A stretch of 42,235 bases of DNA from Helicobacter aurati (GCF_003364265.1 NZ_NXLW01000018.1:1-42235), one strand, 5' to 3'. Positions 1-8,533 are shown, counted from the first letter of the stretch. Numbers and translations: made by a program. Notes: a model not told the origin generated them from the sequence alone.

Positions 1-148
1 CCCCTTAAAAAGAAAAAAAAACACTTAAAAAAAAAAAAAAAAAAAAAATTTTTGAAACCCCTGCAAAAAAAAAAAAAAAAAGCTAAAAATTTTTTCAAAA
101 GCAAAAAAACCAAATTGCCATAGCAATACAGAAATACTAAAGGGGCTG
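1..148. other. Degraded contig end; base-smoothed copy of 2451-2598
   Basis: Seen directly: this stretch aligns to 2451-2598 at a constant offset of 2450 without a single gap. I count about 24 differences over the first 150 bases, and in each the base has been replaced by one equal to a neighbour, giving long A runs. The differences thin out away from the edge: about 19 in the first 80 bases and 5 in the next 70. This pattern fits a consensus or polishing artefact at a contig end inside a repeat rather than biological divergence. The reading frame through this stretch should not be trusted. The true sequence is probably close to that at 2451-2598. Confidence 0.8.
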
Positions 149-399
149 CCCCCCCCCCCCCCGTATTTGCGGGATTCTTTTGCTTGTATCAATAACGCAA
201 TATCTTGTAATGTTTTTGTATCGTTTAGTTCGTTAAGGCTTAAAGACACTTGATAGGTTTTTTCTACAAAGGCAATAATGGCAATTTTGCTTAAGCTATC
301 CCATTCTTTAGAATCTTGCAACAGCTCCGTTTGATTAAGAGATTCTTTATCAAGCAAATCAGTAAGCCTTGCTTGCAGTTGTTCTATTTTCTTTTGCAT
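25..399 (-). CDS. Acyl carrier protein with G-tract tail (3' end unreliable)
   Basis: A small acidic carrier protein that would hold an acyl chain on phosphopantetheine. The start ATG at 399 follows a good Shine-Dalgarno (AAGGAG, 5-6 bases upstream). The carrier core spans residues 1-76 with the modification motif D34-S35-L36 in the context EWDSL. After the core, 14 G (149-162) encode a glycine run, followed by a tail (SPFSISVLLWQ...) that runs into the degraded contig end, so the true stop is unknown. It lies 8 bases after the KASIII-like gene and ends a six-gene operon. A carrier plus a KASIII-like partner inside a glycan locus recalls the acpP/fabH copies in the Campylobacter flagellin-glycosylation region; that comparison comes from family knowledge, and the function here is inferred. 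Confidence 0.8.
   Translation of the reverse strand: MQKKIEQLQARLTDLLDKESLNQTELLQDSKEWDSLSKIAIIAFVEKTYQVSLSLNELNDTKTLQDIALLIQAKESRKYGGGGGSPFSISVLLWQFGFFAFEKIFSFFFFFLQGFQKFFFFFFF
149..162 (-). repeat. Phase-variation G-tract A (14 G on sense strand)
   Basis: Fourteen C on the plus strand, read as G in the carrier-protein gene just after its folded core (residue about 79). The flanks in gene sense are CCGCAAATAC before and CAGCCC after, nearly identical to tract B at 2599-2611, but the flank is read in another frame (Lys-Tyr-Gly here, Asn-Thr-Gly there). Length changes would alter only the tail. The count may be unreliable because the contig end is damaged. Confidence 0.85.
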
Positions 400-407
400 G
401 TTTCTCC

Positions 408-1472
408 TTATATTTCCATAATGGTAAGATAGGGAATCTTTTCTACTTCCATGATGATTCCAGATAATGTTAGCCCTACCCCGAATCCGCCCAAACAAAT
501 GGTGAGATTCTGTGTAGATAAAATGTTGGCGAGATTAAAACAGATATTAAGAGGAATGGTAATACCACTACCATTACCAAAGTTTTCTACGATATTGTTG
601 GGCATTTTATAGTGAGGAATTTGTAGTTTGTCCGCTAATTTTTGCAACATAAATTTATTTGGCTGATGAAACATATAGTAGTCTATTTGCTCTTTTGTAT
701 ATTGCGAGAAAGTCAAAAGCTCTTCTAGCATTAAGGGCACTTGTGCTTGTACAAAGCTAAAAACTGAAGCTCCCTGCATAATGAGATTATCAAGGCTCCT
801 TATATTCCCGTCGCTATCTTCTCGTTCGATACAAGTCTCTTTACTGCTTGGAAGTTTAAATCCTCCTGCTGGAACGTGAATGGCTAATGCTTGCTCTCCA
901 AATGTCTTGTTGTAACAATAAATAGTTTGTTGTGTTTGCGTCTTCTCTAGCACAGTGATACTGCCACCATCGCCCACTAATGGATAGCTATTTCTGTCTC
1001 TAATGTTGACTTTTTTACTAAGAACATCTGAATTTGCTAAGACAACCTTAGTAATACTTGGGTTTTCTAAGAGGCTAAAGCCCAAGAACAGCCCATGTAA
1101 AAACCCTGCGCAGCCTTGATTTATATCAAAACACAGCATATCTTTCTTAAGTCCAGCTTTGTCTTGGATAAGTACTGAAGTTTGTGGTATCAGATAATCC
1201 GGCGATTGCGTTACATAAATCAAAGCGTCTATGGAATCTGGTGTAATGACTTTATCTGCAAAGAGCTTGTGTAATCCTGCAATGATAAAATCCGAAGCGA
1301 GCATGTCTTCGCTTGCGATATTATGCGCGTTATATCCCATAAGCTCTTTGAGAACAAGAGACTTTTTAGCGGGGAAGTTGTAGCGCGAGATTTCATCATC
1401 AAAATAGCTTTTTTGTTTGGGAAGGATACTAAGAATGGAGGATATCTTTTTGTTAGAGAATGTGAAAGTCAT
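408..1472 (-). CDS. KASIII (FabH-like) 3-oxoacyl-ACP synthase
   Basis: A 354-aa thiolase-fold condensing enzyme expected to extend or transfer an acyl group carried by ACP. The FabH-type catalytic triad is complete: Cys121 in NQGCAGF, His269 in MFHQPNKF and Asn300 in NFGNGSG. The carboxy end has the usual glycine-rich strand (CLGGFGVGLT). The start ATG at 1472 has AAGG upstream. It sits between two acyl carrier protein genes, 23 bases after one and 8 before the other, on the minus strand. Sequence style and context argue for a specialised acyl-chain enzyme of a glycan pathway rather than the housekeeping FabH. The substrate is not deducible, and acyltransfer without condensation is also possible in this family. 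Confidence 0.85.
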   Translation of the reverse strand: MTFTFSNKKISSILSILPKQKSYFDDEISRYNFPAKKSLVLKELMGYNAHNIASEDMLASDFIIAGLHKLFADKVITPDSIDALIYVTQSPDYLIPQTSVLIQDKAGLKKDMLCFDINQGCAGFLHGLFLGFSLLENPSITKVVLANSDVLSKKVNIRDRNSYPLVGDGGSITVLEKTQTQQTIYCYNKTFGEQALAIHVPAGGFKLPSSKETCIEREDSDGNIRSLDNLIMQGASVFSFVQAQVPLMLEELLTFSQYTKEQIDYYMFHQPNKFMLQKLADKLQIPHYKMPNNIVENFGNGSGITIPLNICFNLANILSTQNLTICLGGFGVGLTLSGIIMEVEKIPYLTIMEI

Positions 1473-1495
1473 GATGTCGCCTTATCAGTGGTAGT

Positions 1496-1759
1496 TTAAC
1501 TGCTTGAATCCCCATAGCTTTGCGCAACAAGCAAGACAATATTCTCTAGGGTATTGAAGTTTTCCGCGATAATTTTGCTGCCATCTATGGAAATGGTAAA
1601 TTCCTTATCAAGCGCACTAACAAGCGAGATAATGTCAAAGGAATCAAAAATGCCGTCTTCGATAAATGCTAGATTATTGTTTTCATTGAGAGCTTTTTGA
1701 AGTTCTATATCTGGACGAAGTTCTTCAATCACTTTAATAACTCTTTGTTGTATGTCCAT
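1496..1759 (-). CDS. Acyl carrier protein
   Basis: An 87-aa acidic carrier protein. The phosphopantetheine site is Ser40 in the motif FDSFDI, followed by the helix SLVSALDKEF typical of carrier domains. The start ATG at 1759 is preceded by AAAGGA and begins 2 bases after the stop of the upstream NeuD-like gene, so the two are probably translated together. It precedes the KASIII-like gene. Unlike the other carrier gene (25-399) it carries no G-tract. The likely job is to present the acyl chain used by the neighbouring synthase and acyltransferases. Dedicated use in glycan modification is inferred from context. Confidence 0.88.
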   Translation of the reverse strand: MDIQQRVIKVIEELRPDIELQKALNENNNLAFIEDGIFDSFDIISLVSALDKEFTISIDGSKIIAENFNTLENIVLLVAQSYGDSSS

Positions 1760-1761
1760 TA

Positions 1762-2442
1762 TTATGTCCTTTCGTGGGGTTCATTTTCGCCAATAATCGT
1801 AGCCGGGTTGCCAAGAGCGATTTTGTTGCTTCGTAGTTTTTTGGAGATGACGCTGTTTGCTGAAACCGTGCAGTTGTTTTCAATATGGGTATGCGGGGTA
1901 AGTGTTACTTTGTGCGCGAGAAAATTGCAATTACCTATGCGGGAAAAACCACCAAATGAGACGTAGGAACTAATGAAGTTGTAGCTTCCTACTACGCAAT
2001 CATGCCCGACTATTGCGTAATTACCAATAATATTTGCGTTGCCAATTTGCGTATTCAGTCCAATGGTTGCAAACGGTGCAATCACATTACATTCCCCAAT
2101 ATATTCTGTATGTGTAATAAAAGCTTTAGGAGAAATAAGATTATAGAATCTTGTTTTATGCTTCAACTCATGATAGATTCTATATCTTGCCTTTGGTTCA
2201 CCTATGGCTATTACACAATATTCATTATTCTCTTTACTAAACTCATATTCATCATAATATCCCAAGAATAAATGCTCTAACTTATAAGGAGCAAGATTAT
2301 TGCTTGTAGAAACAAATCCTTTGAATCTAATCGTATTATCAAGACTCATCACATCTAAAAGATATTGATAACACTCACTAGCGAATCCTCCTGCTCCTAT
2401 AAAGAGTATTTGTTTTATACAAGATGGCGTAGTATCACTCAT
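1762..2442 (-). CDS. NeuD-family sugar O/N-acyltransferase
   Basis: A 226-aa protein of the NeuD/PglD type. An N-terminal Rossmann-like domain (ILFIGAGGFASECYQYL near residues 12-28) is followed by left-handed beta-helix hexapeptide repeats (IGNANIIGNYAIVGHDCVVGS...) and the usual end LGNPATII. The catalytic-type His of these enzymes fits the GHDCVVG segment. These proteins transfer acetyl or other acyl groups from CoA, or sometimes ACP, to amino or hydroxyl groups of sugars. The start ATG at 2442 has GAGGA upstream. This start overlaps the end of the upstream gene only in some G-tract states (see tract B). It precedes an ACP gene by 2 bases. Confidence 0.85.
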   Translation of the reverse strand: MSDTTPSCIKQILFIGAGGFASECYQYLLDVMSLDNTIRFKGFVSTSNNLAPYKLEHLFLGYYDEYEFSKENNEYCVIAIGEPKARYRIYHELKHKTRFYNLISPKAFITHTEYIGECNVIAPFATIGLNTQIGNANIIGNYAIVGHDCVVGSYNFISSYVSFGGFSRIGNCNFLAHKVTLTPHTHIENNCTVSANSVISKKLRSNKIALGNPATIIGENEPHERT

Positions 2443-2450
2443 AAGCTCTT

Positions 2451-2629
2451 CCTCTTAGAAAGAGATAACAACACTTCAAAAGCATAAAAACAATAAGATT
2501 CTTGAATCCTCTGCAAACAACAAGAAATAAAGCTAGATATTTTTTCAAAAGCATAAAAACCATATTGCCATAGCAATACAGAAATACTAAAGGGACTGCC
2601 CCCCCCCCCCCGTATTTGCGGGATTCTGA
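2451..2629 (-). repeat. Second copy of the G-tract cassette
   Basis: This stretch matches 1-179 and includes, in gene sense, AGAATCCCGCAAATAC, the G-tract, CAGTCCCTTTAGTATTTC, a small hairpin (arms TATTGC/GCAATA, loop of four, 2563-2578) and about 100 bases leading to the next start codon. In the 714-aa gene the shared flank is read as Asn-Pro-Ala-Asn-Thr, in the carrier-protein gene as Glu-Ser-Arg-Lys-Tyr, so the cassette is joined in two different frames. This suggests it moved as DNA rather than as part of a conserved protein. Confidence 0.75.
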
Positions 2630-4731
2630 AGAGCAAAGCGATAAAGAGGAAATACGTTTTGAAAGTGCGGAGTGTTTGCGCAAAGTGCTTGATAGATAGC
2701 AGTGTTATAGATTTTGCCGCCGATACAGAATCGTTTTATATTGGTGGCGAATTGCTTTTTGAAAGCAAATAAAGAATCTTCGTTATTAAGAGTTTGTCCA
2801 CCACCCAAAAGGCAATACTGCAGTCCACGTGCATTGGCAATTTCAAAGAATCTTTCAAACAATGCGCTCATTGCATTGAGGTTTTTATTGAGTGTTAAGG
2901 GGGCATTAGCCCCTAAGTGATAATACCCGCACAGTGAGTCAAATAAAAAGATTCCCATAGCGCATACTACGTTTTTATAGCGAGCCTCAAGCATAACGCA
3001 TTCTGGCATGCTGATTAGATTCTGAAAATAGGAATAATCAAAAAAGTAAAATGGATTTGCTTGTTTTTGCTGCATTGCATTGTTATAAAGCGTATAGAAC
3101 ATTTGTGTGTCATAGCTTTGTGTAATATGCAACATTTCTAATGATTTGCGTAATTTGCCTCTCAAACGCGAAGAGTAATTTTGCCAACGTAATGCCGACT
3201 TCGTGCTAACTTCAATAACTGCCTTTTGCATACAAAAAAAGTCAAGCACATCTCTAAAGAATACATTATGAGGATAATGAGGATGGAAACGTATAAATTC
3301 AGCTACGACACCATGTTTTTTGGCTTGTATGCTCTGCGAAGTGATGGCACGAGATAAGAATTTGCTGTCATTTGAATTGGTAAAATATCCCCCATAACCA
3401 TAAGGAGAGCTCATATCCACATAAGTAGTATTTGGAATTGGTTGCATAATCGCTGTGTTACTAAAAAGTTTATCTCCCTCTGTGTAATGAAAAGTAAAAC
3501 GTCTTTCTTTGTCTCGCAACATACTTGTTACATAGCTCTTGGAACTAAAAATACAAAATGGGGCGGCGGCTCTGCTTTGTTTTTGAACAGAATGTGTAGA
3601 ATCTAACGGATAGTCGACTTCGCAAGAAATTGTAGATTCTAGTAGAGAATCTTGACAAAACATAGAGATTTCATTGGGGACAGAATCTATTTGATTGAAA
3701 GATTCTAATGAAGCTTTATTTGTTAGGGTTTTTAATGAATCTTCATGAGATTTGCAAGAATCTTTATTGCATGTTTGTTCGCGTGCTGTATAGGCATTGA
3801 AATTATTGTGAATAGGGTTAAGATTAATCGGGAGCTGCAAACTCGGCAATTCTTCCTTTGTTGTGAGTTGTAAAAAGCCTTCTGCACGTTTGCAAAGTAG
3901 ATGATTTTCATAGGCTAAAACAATATCGTTTACTTGATAGTCTTGAAACATACGTTGTAAGAAAGGATTGTCAATCAACATTGCATGAGTGATTTTAAGA
4001 ATATGCTCATGGATATGAAGGCTTACCATTTGATTATTCACACTAAAGGCTTTTACTTTATTGAGAATAGTTTGTGTGCTATCAGAGCCAAAATCAAGAA
4101 GTAAATCTTTGCGTGAACGTGTGAAATAAGGAATCTCTGCAAGCTTAGATTCTAAAGGCGTACAATTCATAGAATCTATTGTTTGAAAATTCTTTTCTAA
4201 TGCGAGGAGAAAGGCTTCTTTTTCAGCCAAAAAACACATCTGATAGAGTAGGGCTAAAGGTGTGTTTTCATCATTATATACGGGTACTTGCGAGATGATA
4301 GCCCCAGAATCAACTCTATCTGTCATAAGATGACAAGTCGCACCGCTTGCTTGATGATAGAGAATTGCTCCGTTAATTGGGTGCTTGCCTTTGAGATTAG
4401 GTAAAAGCGAAGGATGACAATTCACAAAAATATGATGCGGCTTAGCGATTTGTGATATGGGCAAAATATAAGGACAGCCATTTGATACTAAGATGTCAAA
4501 GTCAAGCGTTTGGAGCAACGTCAAAAGCTCATGTTTAGAATGAAACTCGTGATAATCCCTTTGTAAGGTTTTTGCAGCAAAGCTTTGAGATTCTAAGCAA
4601 ATTGCAACATTCGCGCATCGTTCAAGCAGGGCGTACAATACGTGTAGTCGATTGCCAACAAACAAAAAACGGCGAGAATCTTTACTTTTCAACAGAGTTT
4701 CATTGCTTGTAAAAATTTGTTGTCTATCCAT
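2587..4731 (-). CDS. Formyltransferase-FemAB/GNAT fusion protein, phase-variable tail
   Basis: A 714-aa two-part protein. Residues about 20-300 resemble methionyl-tRNA/sugar N-formyltransferases: NCHPSLLPNLKGKHPI supplies Asn104 and His106, and RVDSG supplies Asp141, the family's catalytic set; the region to about 300 looks like the usual C-terminal domain. A low-complexity linker follows (about 310-400). Residues about 430-700 resemble FemAB/GNAT acyltransferases (YGYGGYF, then LLGGGQTLNNEDSLFAFKKQF, then FCIGGKIYN). It may formylate and then further acylate or aminoacylate an amino sugar; this is inferred. The start ATG at 4731 has AAGG seven bases upstream and lies next to or overlapping the end of the previous gene, depending on tract C. 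G-tract B sits at the 3' end. Confidence 0.8.
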   Translation of the reverse strand: MDRQQIFTSNETLLKSKDSRRFLFVGNRLHVLYALLERCANVAICLESQSFAAKTLQRDYHEFHSKHELLTLLQTLDFDILVSNGCPYILPISQIAKPHHIFVNCHPSLLPNLKGKHPINGAILYHQASGATCHLMTDRVDSGAIISQVPVYNDENTPLALLYQMCFLAEKEAFLLALEKNFQTIDSMNCTPLESKLAEIPYFTRSRKDLLLDFGSDSTQTILNKVKAFSVNNQMVSLHIHEHILKITHAMLIDNPFLQRMFQDYQVNDIVLAYENHLLCKRAEGFLQLTTKEELPSLQLPINLNPIHNNFNAYTAREQTCNKDSCKSHEDSLKTLTNKASLESFNQIDSVPNEISMFCQDSLLESTISCEVDYPLDSTHSVQKQSRAAAPFCIFSSKSYVTSMLRDKERRFTFHYTEGDKLFSNTAIMQPIPNTTYVDMSSPYGYGGYFTNSNDSKFLSRAITSQSIQAKKHGVVAEFIRFHPHYPHNVFFRDVLDFFCMQKAVIEVSTKSALRWQNYSSRLRGKLRKSLEMLHITQSYDTQMFYTLYNNAMQQKQANPFYFFDYSYFQNLISMPECVMLEARYKNVVCAMGIFLFDSLCGYYHLGANAPLTLNKNLNAMSALFERFFEIANARGLQYCLLGGGQTLNNEDSLFAFKKQFATNIKRFCIGGKIYNTAIYQALCANTPHFQNVFPLYRFALQNPANTGGGGQSL
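2599..2611 (-). repeat. Phase-variation G-tract B (13 G on sense strand)
   Basis: Thirteen G near the 3' end of the formyltransferase-FemAB gene. With 13 G the protein stops at once (Gly4-Gln-Ser-Leu, stop at 2587), 144 bases before the next start. With 12 G it gains about 50 residues ending at 2439, in an ATGA overlap with the next start at 2442. With 14 G it gains a very hydrophobic tail ending at 2435, overlapping the next start by eight bases. The enzyme core is unaffected in all states. Confidence 0.9.
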
Positions 4732-4735
4732 TAAC

Positions 4736-5491
4736 TTACCTTAAGCTTCTTAGGATAAACAAGATTGAATGGCGTAAATGGTATAGAAGTATTTTGATAA
4801 ATAGGGCTATGATGAGCCGCTCTAAAGAATTTTGGGCTAGTTGCCCCCCCCCCCCGTTATTGACACGGGTAGAATCTGTATGCGCATAGTCTCGCAAACG
4901 TTGTTCTAAAGGATTGCAATATAAGAGGCTATTGTCTGCAATGTGAGTTTTGTGTTTTAATGTCATATTGCTTCCTAAAAAGACTTGATTGCCTATTGTG
5001 CAGGCACCGTTTATGACACTTGCAGTGCTAAGATGACAAAAATCTCCAACAATACAATCATGCTCGATTAGAGCTTTGGAATTCACAATAGCCATTTTTC
5101 CGATTTGCACATTTGCATTAATGAGTGCCCCGTGCATAATAATACTGCCTTCTCCAATGGAAGAACTGCTCGCTACATAAGCTAATGGGGAAACAAAACT
5201 AGGTAATTTAAAGCCCAATGATTTAAGTTTGTGATAAAGGTGCATTCTAGGCTGTGGACTTCGTATTTGCCCTATGGCAACAAAAGCGCTGTATTGTTTT
5301 TTTGGAGTATTGAGAGAATGTAGTAGAGATTCATCACCTAAAACATCATATCCGCAAGATGTTTGTATGTTGCTATTAACCAAATACGAATCAATAATGC
5401 CTATAATTTCAAAATGTTTGTGCATAGCAATAATATCAAGACAGGCACGAGCATGCCCACCACCGCCAATAATCACAAGCTTTTCTTTCAT
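4736..5491 (-). CDS. NeuD-family acyltransferase with G-tract tail
   Basis: A 251-aa protein as assembled and first gene of the minus operon. It has an N-terminal nucleotide-fold (LVIIGGGGHARACLDII, residues 5-21), then hexapeptide beta-helix repeats with the NSKALIEHDCIVGDF segment holding the usual catalytic His. The fold ends at about residue 208 (YCNPLEQRL, aligning to LGNPATII of the paralogue at 1762-2442). Beyond that lies G-tract C at about residue 220, so the tail depends on tract length: 12 G gives 35 residues ending at 4736, 13 G gives a different tail ending in TAATG with the next gene, and 11 G stops at 4837. The start has only a weak Shine-Dalgarno. It is probably a sugar N- or O-acyltransferase. 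Confidence 0.82.
   Translation of the reverse strand: MKEKLVIIGGGGHARACLDIIAMHKHFEIIGIIDSYLVNSNIQTSCGYDVLGDESLLHSLNTPKKQYSAFVAIGQIRSPQPRMHLYHKLKSLGFKLPSFVSPLAYVASSSSIGEGSIIMHGALINANVQIGKMAIVNSKALIEHDCIVGDFCHLSTASVINGACTIGNQVFLGSNMTLKHKTHIADNSLLYCNPLEQRLRDYAHTDSTRVNNGGGGQLAQNSLERLIIALFIKILLYHLRHSILFILRSLR
4844..4855 (-). repeat. Phase-variation G-tract C (12 G on sense strand)
   Basis: Twelve G in the tail of the first NeuD-like gene, preceded by GTCAATAAC and followed by CAACTAG. Twelve G read Gly4-Gln-Leu-Ala and stop at 4736. Thirteen (or ten) read Gly-Ala-Thr-Ser-Pro and stop at 4731-4733, sharing one base with the next ATG. Eleven meets TAG directly at 4837-4839, 105 bases before the next start. 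Confidence 0.9.
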
Positions 5492-5508
5492 TGTATTTCT
5501 CTAGGTGA

Positions 5509-5514
5509 TTTATA
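5509..5514 (-). promoter_or_regulatory. Putative -10 box of the minus operon (TATAAA)
   Basis: TATAAA on the minus strand, 17 bases before the start codon at 5491 and 13 bases downstream of the mirrored element copy at 5528-5554. Helicobacter vegetative promoters usually show only a conserved -10, so the call rests on this hexamer and its position. Confidence 0.45.
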
Positions 5515-5527
5515 AAGAATTTCTATC

Positions 5528-5554
5528 TGAAAATGCGTATTTTCAGATATATTT
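5528..5554 (-). repeat. 27-bp palindromic element, copy 1 (reads leftward)
   Basis: Read on the minus strand this 27-mer (AAATATATCTGAAAATACGC and seven further bases) is identical to the plus-strand 27-mer at 5692-5718. Its core is a palindrome: ATCTGAAAAT and ATTTTCAGAT arms around four bases (5525-5548). Position just upstream of a -10-like hexamer suggests a protein-binding operator in the -35 zone. Confidence 0.75.
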
Positions 5555-5691
5555 TGCCCTTCTGAAAGGCTTAAGTGTTTTAAAAAACTAATTCGGCTAT
5601 TCTATTCAAAAAGTACCAACAGATAACAATATCCGCATTTTATTTGTATTTTGTTAAAAACCTCTGCAACTTTATCGGACATTTTTTCTCT

Positions 5692-5718
5692 AAATATATC
5701 TGAAAATACGCATTTTCA
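5692..5718 (+). repeat. 27-bp palindromic element, copy 2 (reads rightward)
   Basis: Identical to copy 1 but on the plus strand, with palindrome arms TGAAAAT/ATTTTCA around ACGC. It lies 14 bases before TATAAG at 5733-5738, mirroring the 13-base spacing of copy 1. The matched geometry favours a shared regulator for both operons. Confidence 0.75.
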
Positions 5719-5732
5719 TAGTTAGATATGGA

Positions 5733-5738
5733 TATAAG
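5733..5738 (+). promoter_or_regulatory. Putative -10 box of the plus operon (TATAAG)
   Basis: TATAAG, 104 bases upstream of the oxidoreductase start at 5843 and 14 bases after element copy 2. This is one mismatch from TATAAT. It was chosen because its spacing mirrors that of the leftward promoter. Confidence 0.4.
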
Positions 5739-5842
5739 GTTGATGTATGAAGTTATTTTTTCTTCAATGGAACGTCATTTTTGCAACGTCAAGCTATCCA
5801 TTCATGATAGTTTTTCTTTCATAGTATTGTAGCAGGTTTGTA

Positions 5843-7060
5843 ATGTGCCCATTACGATTGGCTTTTATTGGAGGAAGCATAGAATCTGCGATAGGTAGAA
5901 CCCATTATATTGCTACACAAATGGATAATGAATTTATCCTTGAGGCAGCTTGCTTTAGCACACGAGCGCAAAGCAACGCGCAAAGTGCCGAAATTTTTGG
6001 CAATCACAAGCAACCATTAAGAATCTATACACATTATAAAGAGCTTTTAGAAAATGAGCGCGGCAATATAGACGCTATTTGTGTCCTTACTCCCACTCCT
6101 ACACATAAAGAAATTGTCATAGAATCTCTTTTGCATGGTTTTAATGTTATTTGTGAGAAAACGCTTTGTCTTAACCTTGAAGAGGCACTACAAATTTCTA
6201 CAATACTGCAAGAGCAAAGAGGATTCCTAGCGGTTATTTATAACTATACTGGCTATCCGATGTTGCGAGAGCTTAGGGCAATGTTGTGTTCGAAACGTTT
6301 TGGCAAAATCTATTCTGTACATATCGAAATGCCACAAGAAGGTTTTGTGCGATGTGATGAGAATGGTAGGGTTATCAAACCGCAAGATTGGAGGCTGCAA
6401 GATTCTAAGATTCCTATTATATCCCTTGATTTAGGAATCCATTGTCAAAATATCATCTCATTCTTGACTAATTCGTATCCGCTAGAATGTATCGCCATGA
6501 AAGCAAGTTATGGGCATTTCAATATAGTCAGCGACATTAATATTCTTGCACGTTATGAGTCTGATATACATGTCAATATGTGGTTTTCAAAAAGCGCGCT
6601 TGGCGCAAGGAATGGGCTGCAAGTGAGAATCTACGCGGAAAATTTCAGCGCGACTTGGTTACAAAGCGATCCTGAAATATTGTTACTTAATGATAAGAAC
6701 GGTAACCGTTCAATCCTCGATAGAGCTTCGCCGCATTGTTTAGAATCAAACAAGCCTAGATACAACCGCTTTAAGGCAGGGCATCCAGCTGGCTTCATTG
6801 AGGCGTTTGCAAATTATTATAGTGATGTTGCAAGCAGTCTTAGAGAATATTTGAAGTCTAAAGAATGCACGCATACAAAGGCTAAGAGCTTGCATTTAGA
6901 GCAAGCGTTTGCGCAAAGAGATTTTGCTAATCCCTACGTGTTTGGCATTACTGAATCAATACGCGGTTTAGCTTTCTTTGAAAGTGCGCAACAATCTTTG
7001 CAAACAAAATCCTTACAACCCGTGCTAAAGTCATTGGCACAACCAACAATGCAAATATAA
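5843..7060 (+). CDS. Gfo/Idh/MocA-family NAD(P)-dependent oxidoreductase
   Basis: A 405-aa sugar-dehydrogenase-like protein and first gene of the plus operon. The dinucleotide fold shows LAFIGGSIESAIG near residues 6-18. VLTPTPTHKE (81-90) and CEKTLCLN with Glu105-Lys106 match the family's 'tPxxxH' and 'EKP' signatures, the Lys being the usual active-site residue. DLGIHCQNII matches the family's conserved DxGxH. Such enzymes oxidise or reduce hydroxyls of nucleotide sugars or related polyols. The first turn is GGSIES rather than the classic GxGxxG. The start ATG at 5843 has a modest AGCAGG. It probably makes a keto-sugar or sugar-derived building block for the locus, which is inferred. Confidence 0.82.
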   Translation: MCPLRLAFIGGSIESAIGRTHYIATQMDNEFILEAACFSTRAQSNAQSAEIFGNHKQPLRIYTHYKELLENERGNIDAICVLTPTPTHKEIVIESLLHGFNVICEKTLCLNLEEALQISTILQEQRGFLAVIYNYTGYPMLRELRAMLCSKRFGKIYSVHIEMPQEGFVRCDENGRVIKPQDWRLQDSKIPIISLDLGIHCQNIISFLTNSYPLECIAMKASYGHFNIVSDINILARYESDIHVNMWFSKSALGARNGLQVRIYAENFSATWLQSDPEILLLNDKNGNRSILDRASPHCLESNKPRYNRFKAGHPAGFIEAFANYYSDVASSLREYLKSKECTHTKAKSLHLEQAFAQRDFANPYVFGITESIRGLAFFESAQQSLQTKSLQPVLKSLAQPTMQI

Positions 7061-7074
7061 CTAAAGGAGCATTA

Positions 7075-8461
7075 TTGAGTCTTTGTATACAACATACACA
7101 AATGTCGCAAGCACAAAGCTTTTTGCGTGAGTTTCTTACAAGTAAGAGTTGCCAACGTTATATCTTTGGGCATAATCAATATTCTCAAAGTATCATTACA
7201 GAAGTTACAAAATATGGAATCTCCATAGATGGAATCCTTGATGACTTTACTACTCAAGAATATTATCTATTCGATTCTATGCTAGCAAATGAAAAGAGTA
7301 CAAATAAAATCCCTATTCTTAAGAGCAAACAACTTTACTCTTATATTACAGAGAATACAAAGCAATCTCTTACAGAGACAAAGCCACGTAGCATTCAATG
7401 CAAAGTAGTAGTAGTAGTAGTAACGAGCCAAACCAAGAAAGCGTTGCAGAAGATTTGCGCATTGCAAGGTCAGAGTTCATTATCTAATCAAATCTCAATA
7501 GAGCTAGAATATATAGATTATTTTGCCTTTGTTCGTGGTGTGCGCGAATTATTAAGCAAGGACGCATCATTTACGCAGCGATTCCATGATTTAGAAATCT
7601 TAGAATTAGAATTTTTTGATGAATTTGCGCAGGCACTTGAAAATAAAGATTCTAATACAAATAAACGAGTGAGTAATTGGGCAGATTTTAGAAGGCATTT
7701 TAATACCCATACTCAAGCCTATCAAGATATTTATGAGCAACTAGCAGATAGAGAATCTAAAAGGCAGTTCGAGAATATCCTTAATTTTCGTTTGAATAGC
7801 GATTGGTCTTTTATGCGTGATTTTGAGTTTTCACCCCAAGAGCAGTATTTTGAGGATTTTTGTTGTTTAGAGCGGGTAATCACATTCTTTGACATTGGGG
7901 CATATCACGGTGAAACTTCTTTAGAATTTATTAAGAGAGCGAGCAATTATCAAGACATTTATTTCTTTGAACCAGAGAGAAATAATTTTATAATAGCCAA
8001 GCAGGCATTGCATGCAGAATCTCTCAAGGCTGATAAATGTATTCGTGGTTTTAATATTGGTGTAACAGATAAGGCGCAAGATTATTATATTACTGCGGAT
8101 AGCACAAGCTCACATCTACAAACTTCCAATTCGACATATACACCAATTACACAACCAATTTGCAATATACAAACTAATTCTCTTGATAATCTCTTGCATT
8201 CCCAATCTATTACTCTGACGGGGGGGGGGGGAGACTATGATTAAGTTAGATATTGAGAGTGCAGAGCGATTAGCCATTAAAGGCATGCAGGGTATTATTA
8301 CACGTTTTACGCCTTTGCTTGCTGTTTCTGCCTATCATCGATATGATGATTTTATAGTTATTCCACGTATGATTCTTGCATTGCATAAAGATTATAAACT
8401 GTATCTTCGCCACTATTCGAGTGGTTTGTCAGAGAGCGTCTTTTTCTTTGTACCTAAGTAG
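7075..8461 (+). CDS. FkbM-family methyltransferase 1, phase-OFF as assembled
   Basis: A SAM-dependent methyltransferase split by a G-tract. The start is TTG at 7075, chosen because AAAGGAG lies five bases upstream. The N-terminal ~130 residues look like a nucleotide-binding-type domain (YIFGHNQYSQSII...GILDDF). The methyltransferase begins near residue 265 with motif I FFDIGAYHGETS and the acidic FFEPERNNF. The frame then hits 12 G (8220-8231) and stops at 8244. The rest (MIKLDIESAERLAIKGMQ... to 8461) matches the FkbM 'IKiDIEGaE' motif and lies in another frame. Eleven or 14 G would restore it. It is the paralogue of 8534-9744. FkbM enzymes O-methylate sugars or lipids, and the acceptor here is unknown. 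Confidence 0.82.
7405..7422 (+). repeat. GTA trinucleotide repeat (6 units) coding Val6
   Basis: Six GTA units in frame inside methyltransferase 1, giving six valines in a strand-like segment (CKVVVVVVTSQ) of the N-terminal domain. Gain or loss of units would not shift the frame but would lengthen or shorten a core strand. Confidence 0.8.
8220..8231 (+). repeat. Phase-variation G-tract D (12 G)
   Basis: Twelve G in the methyltransferase domain of FkbM 1, after ACTCTGAC and before AGACTATG. As assembled it leads to a stop 13 bases later. Eleven or 14 G joins the upstream frame to MIKLDIES. Confidence 0.9.
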
Positions 8462-8533
8462 AAAGAGTTTGTCTTCTTGAATAAAGCTAGAAGCTACTGC
8501 CATAATTTTGTCTTATAAGCTTAAGGAGCTCAA

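Larger units (their letters stand above)
5492..5842. promoter_or_regulatory. Divergent control region between the two modification operons
   Basis: 351 bases without a gene between start codons pointing outward at 5491 (minus) and 5843 (plus). It holds a 27-bp element twice in opposite orientation (5528-5554 and 5692-5718), each followed on its own side by a -10-like hexamer: TATAAA at 5514-5509 reading left and TATAAG at 5733-5738 reading right. A heptamer AACGTCA is repeated 14 bases apart at 5771 and 5785. I see no credible small gene. The minus operon would have a short leader (about 15 bases), the plus operon about 100 bases. Confidence 0.65.
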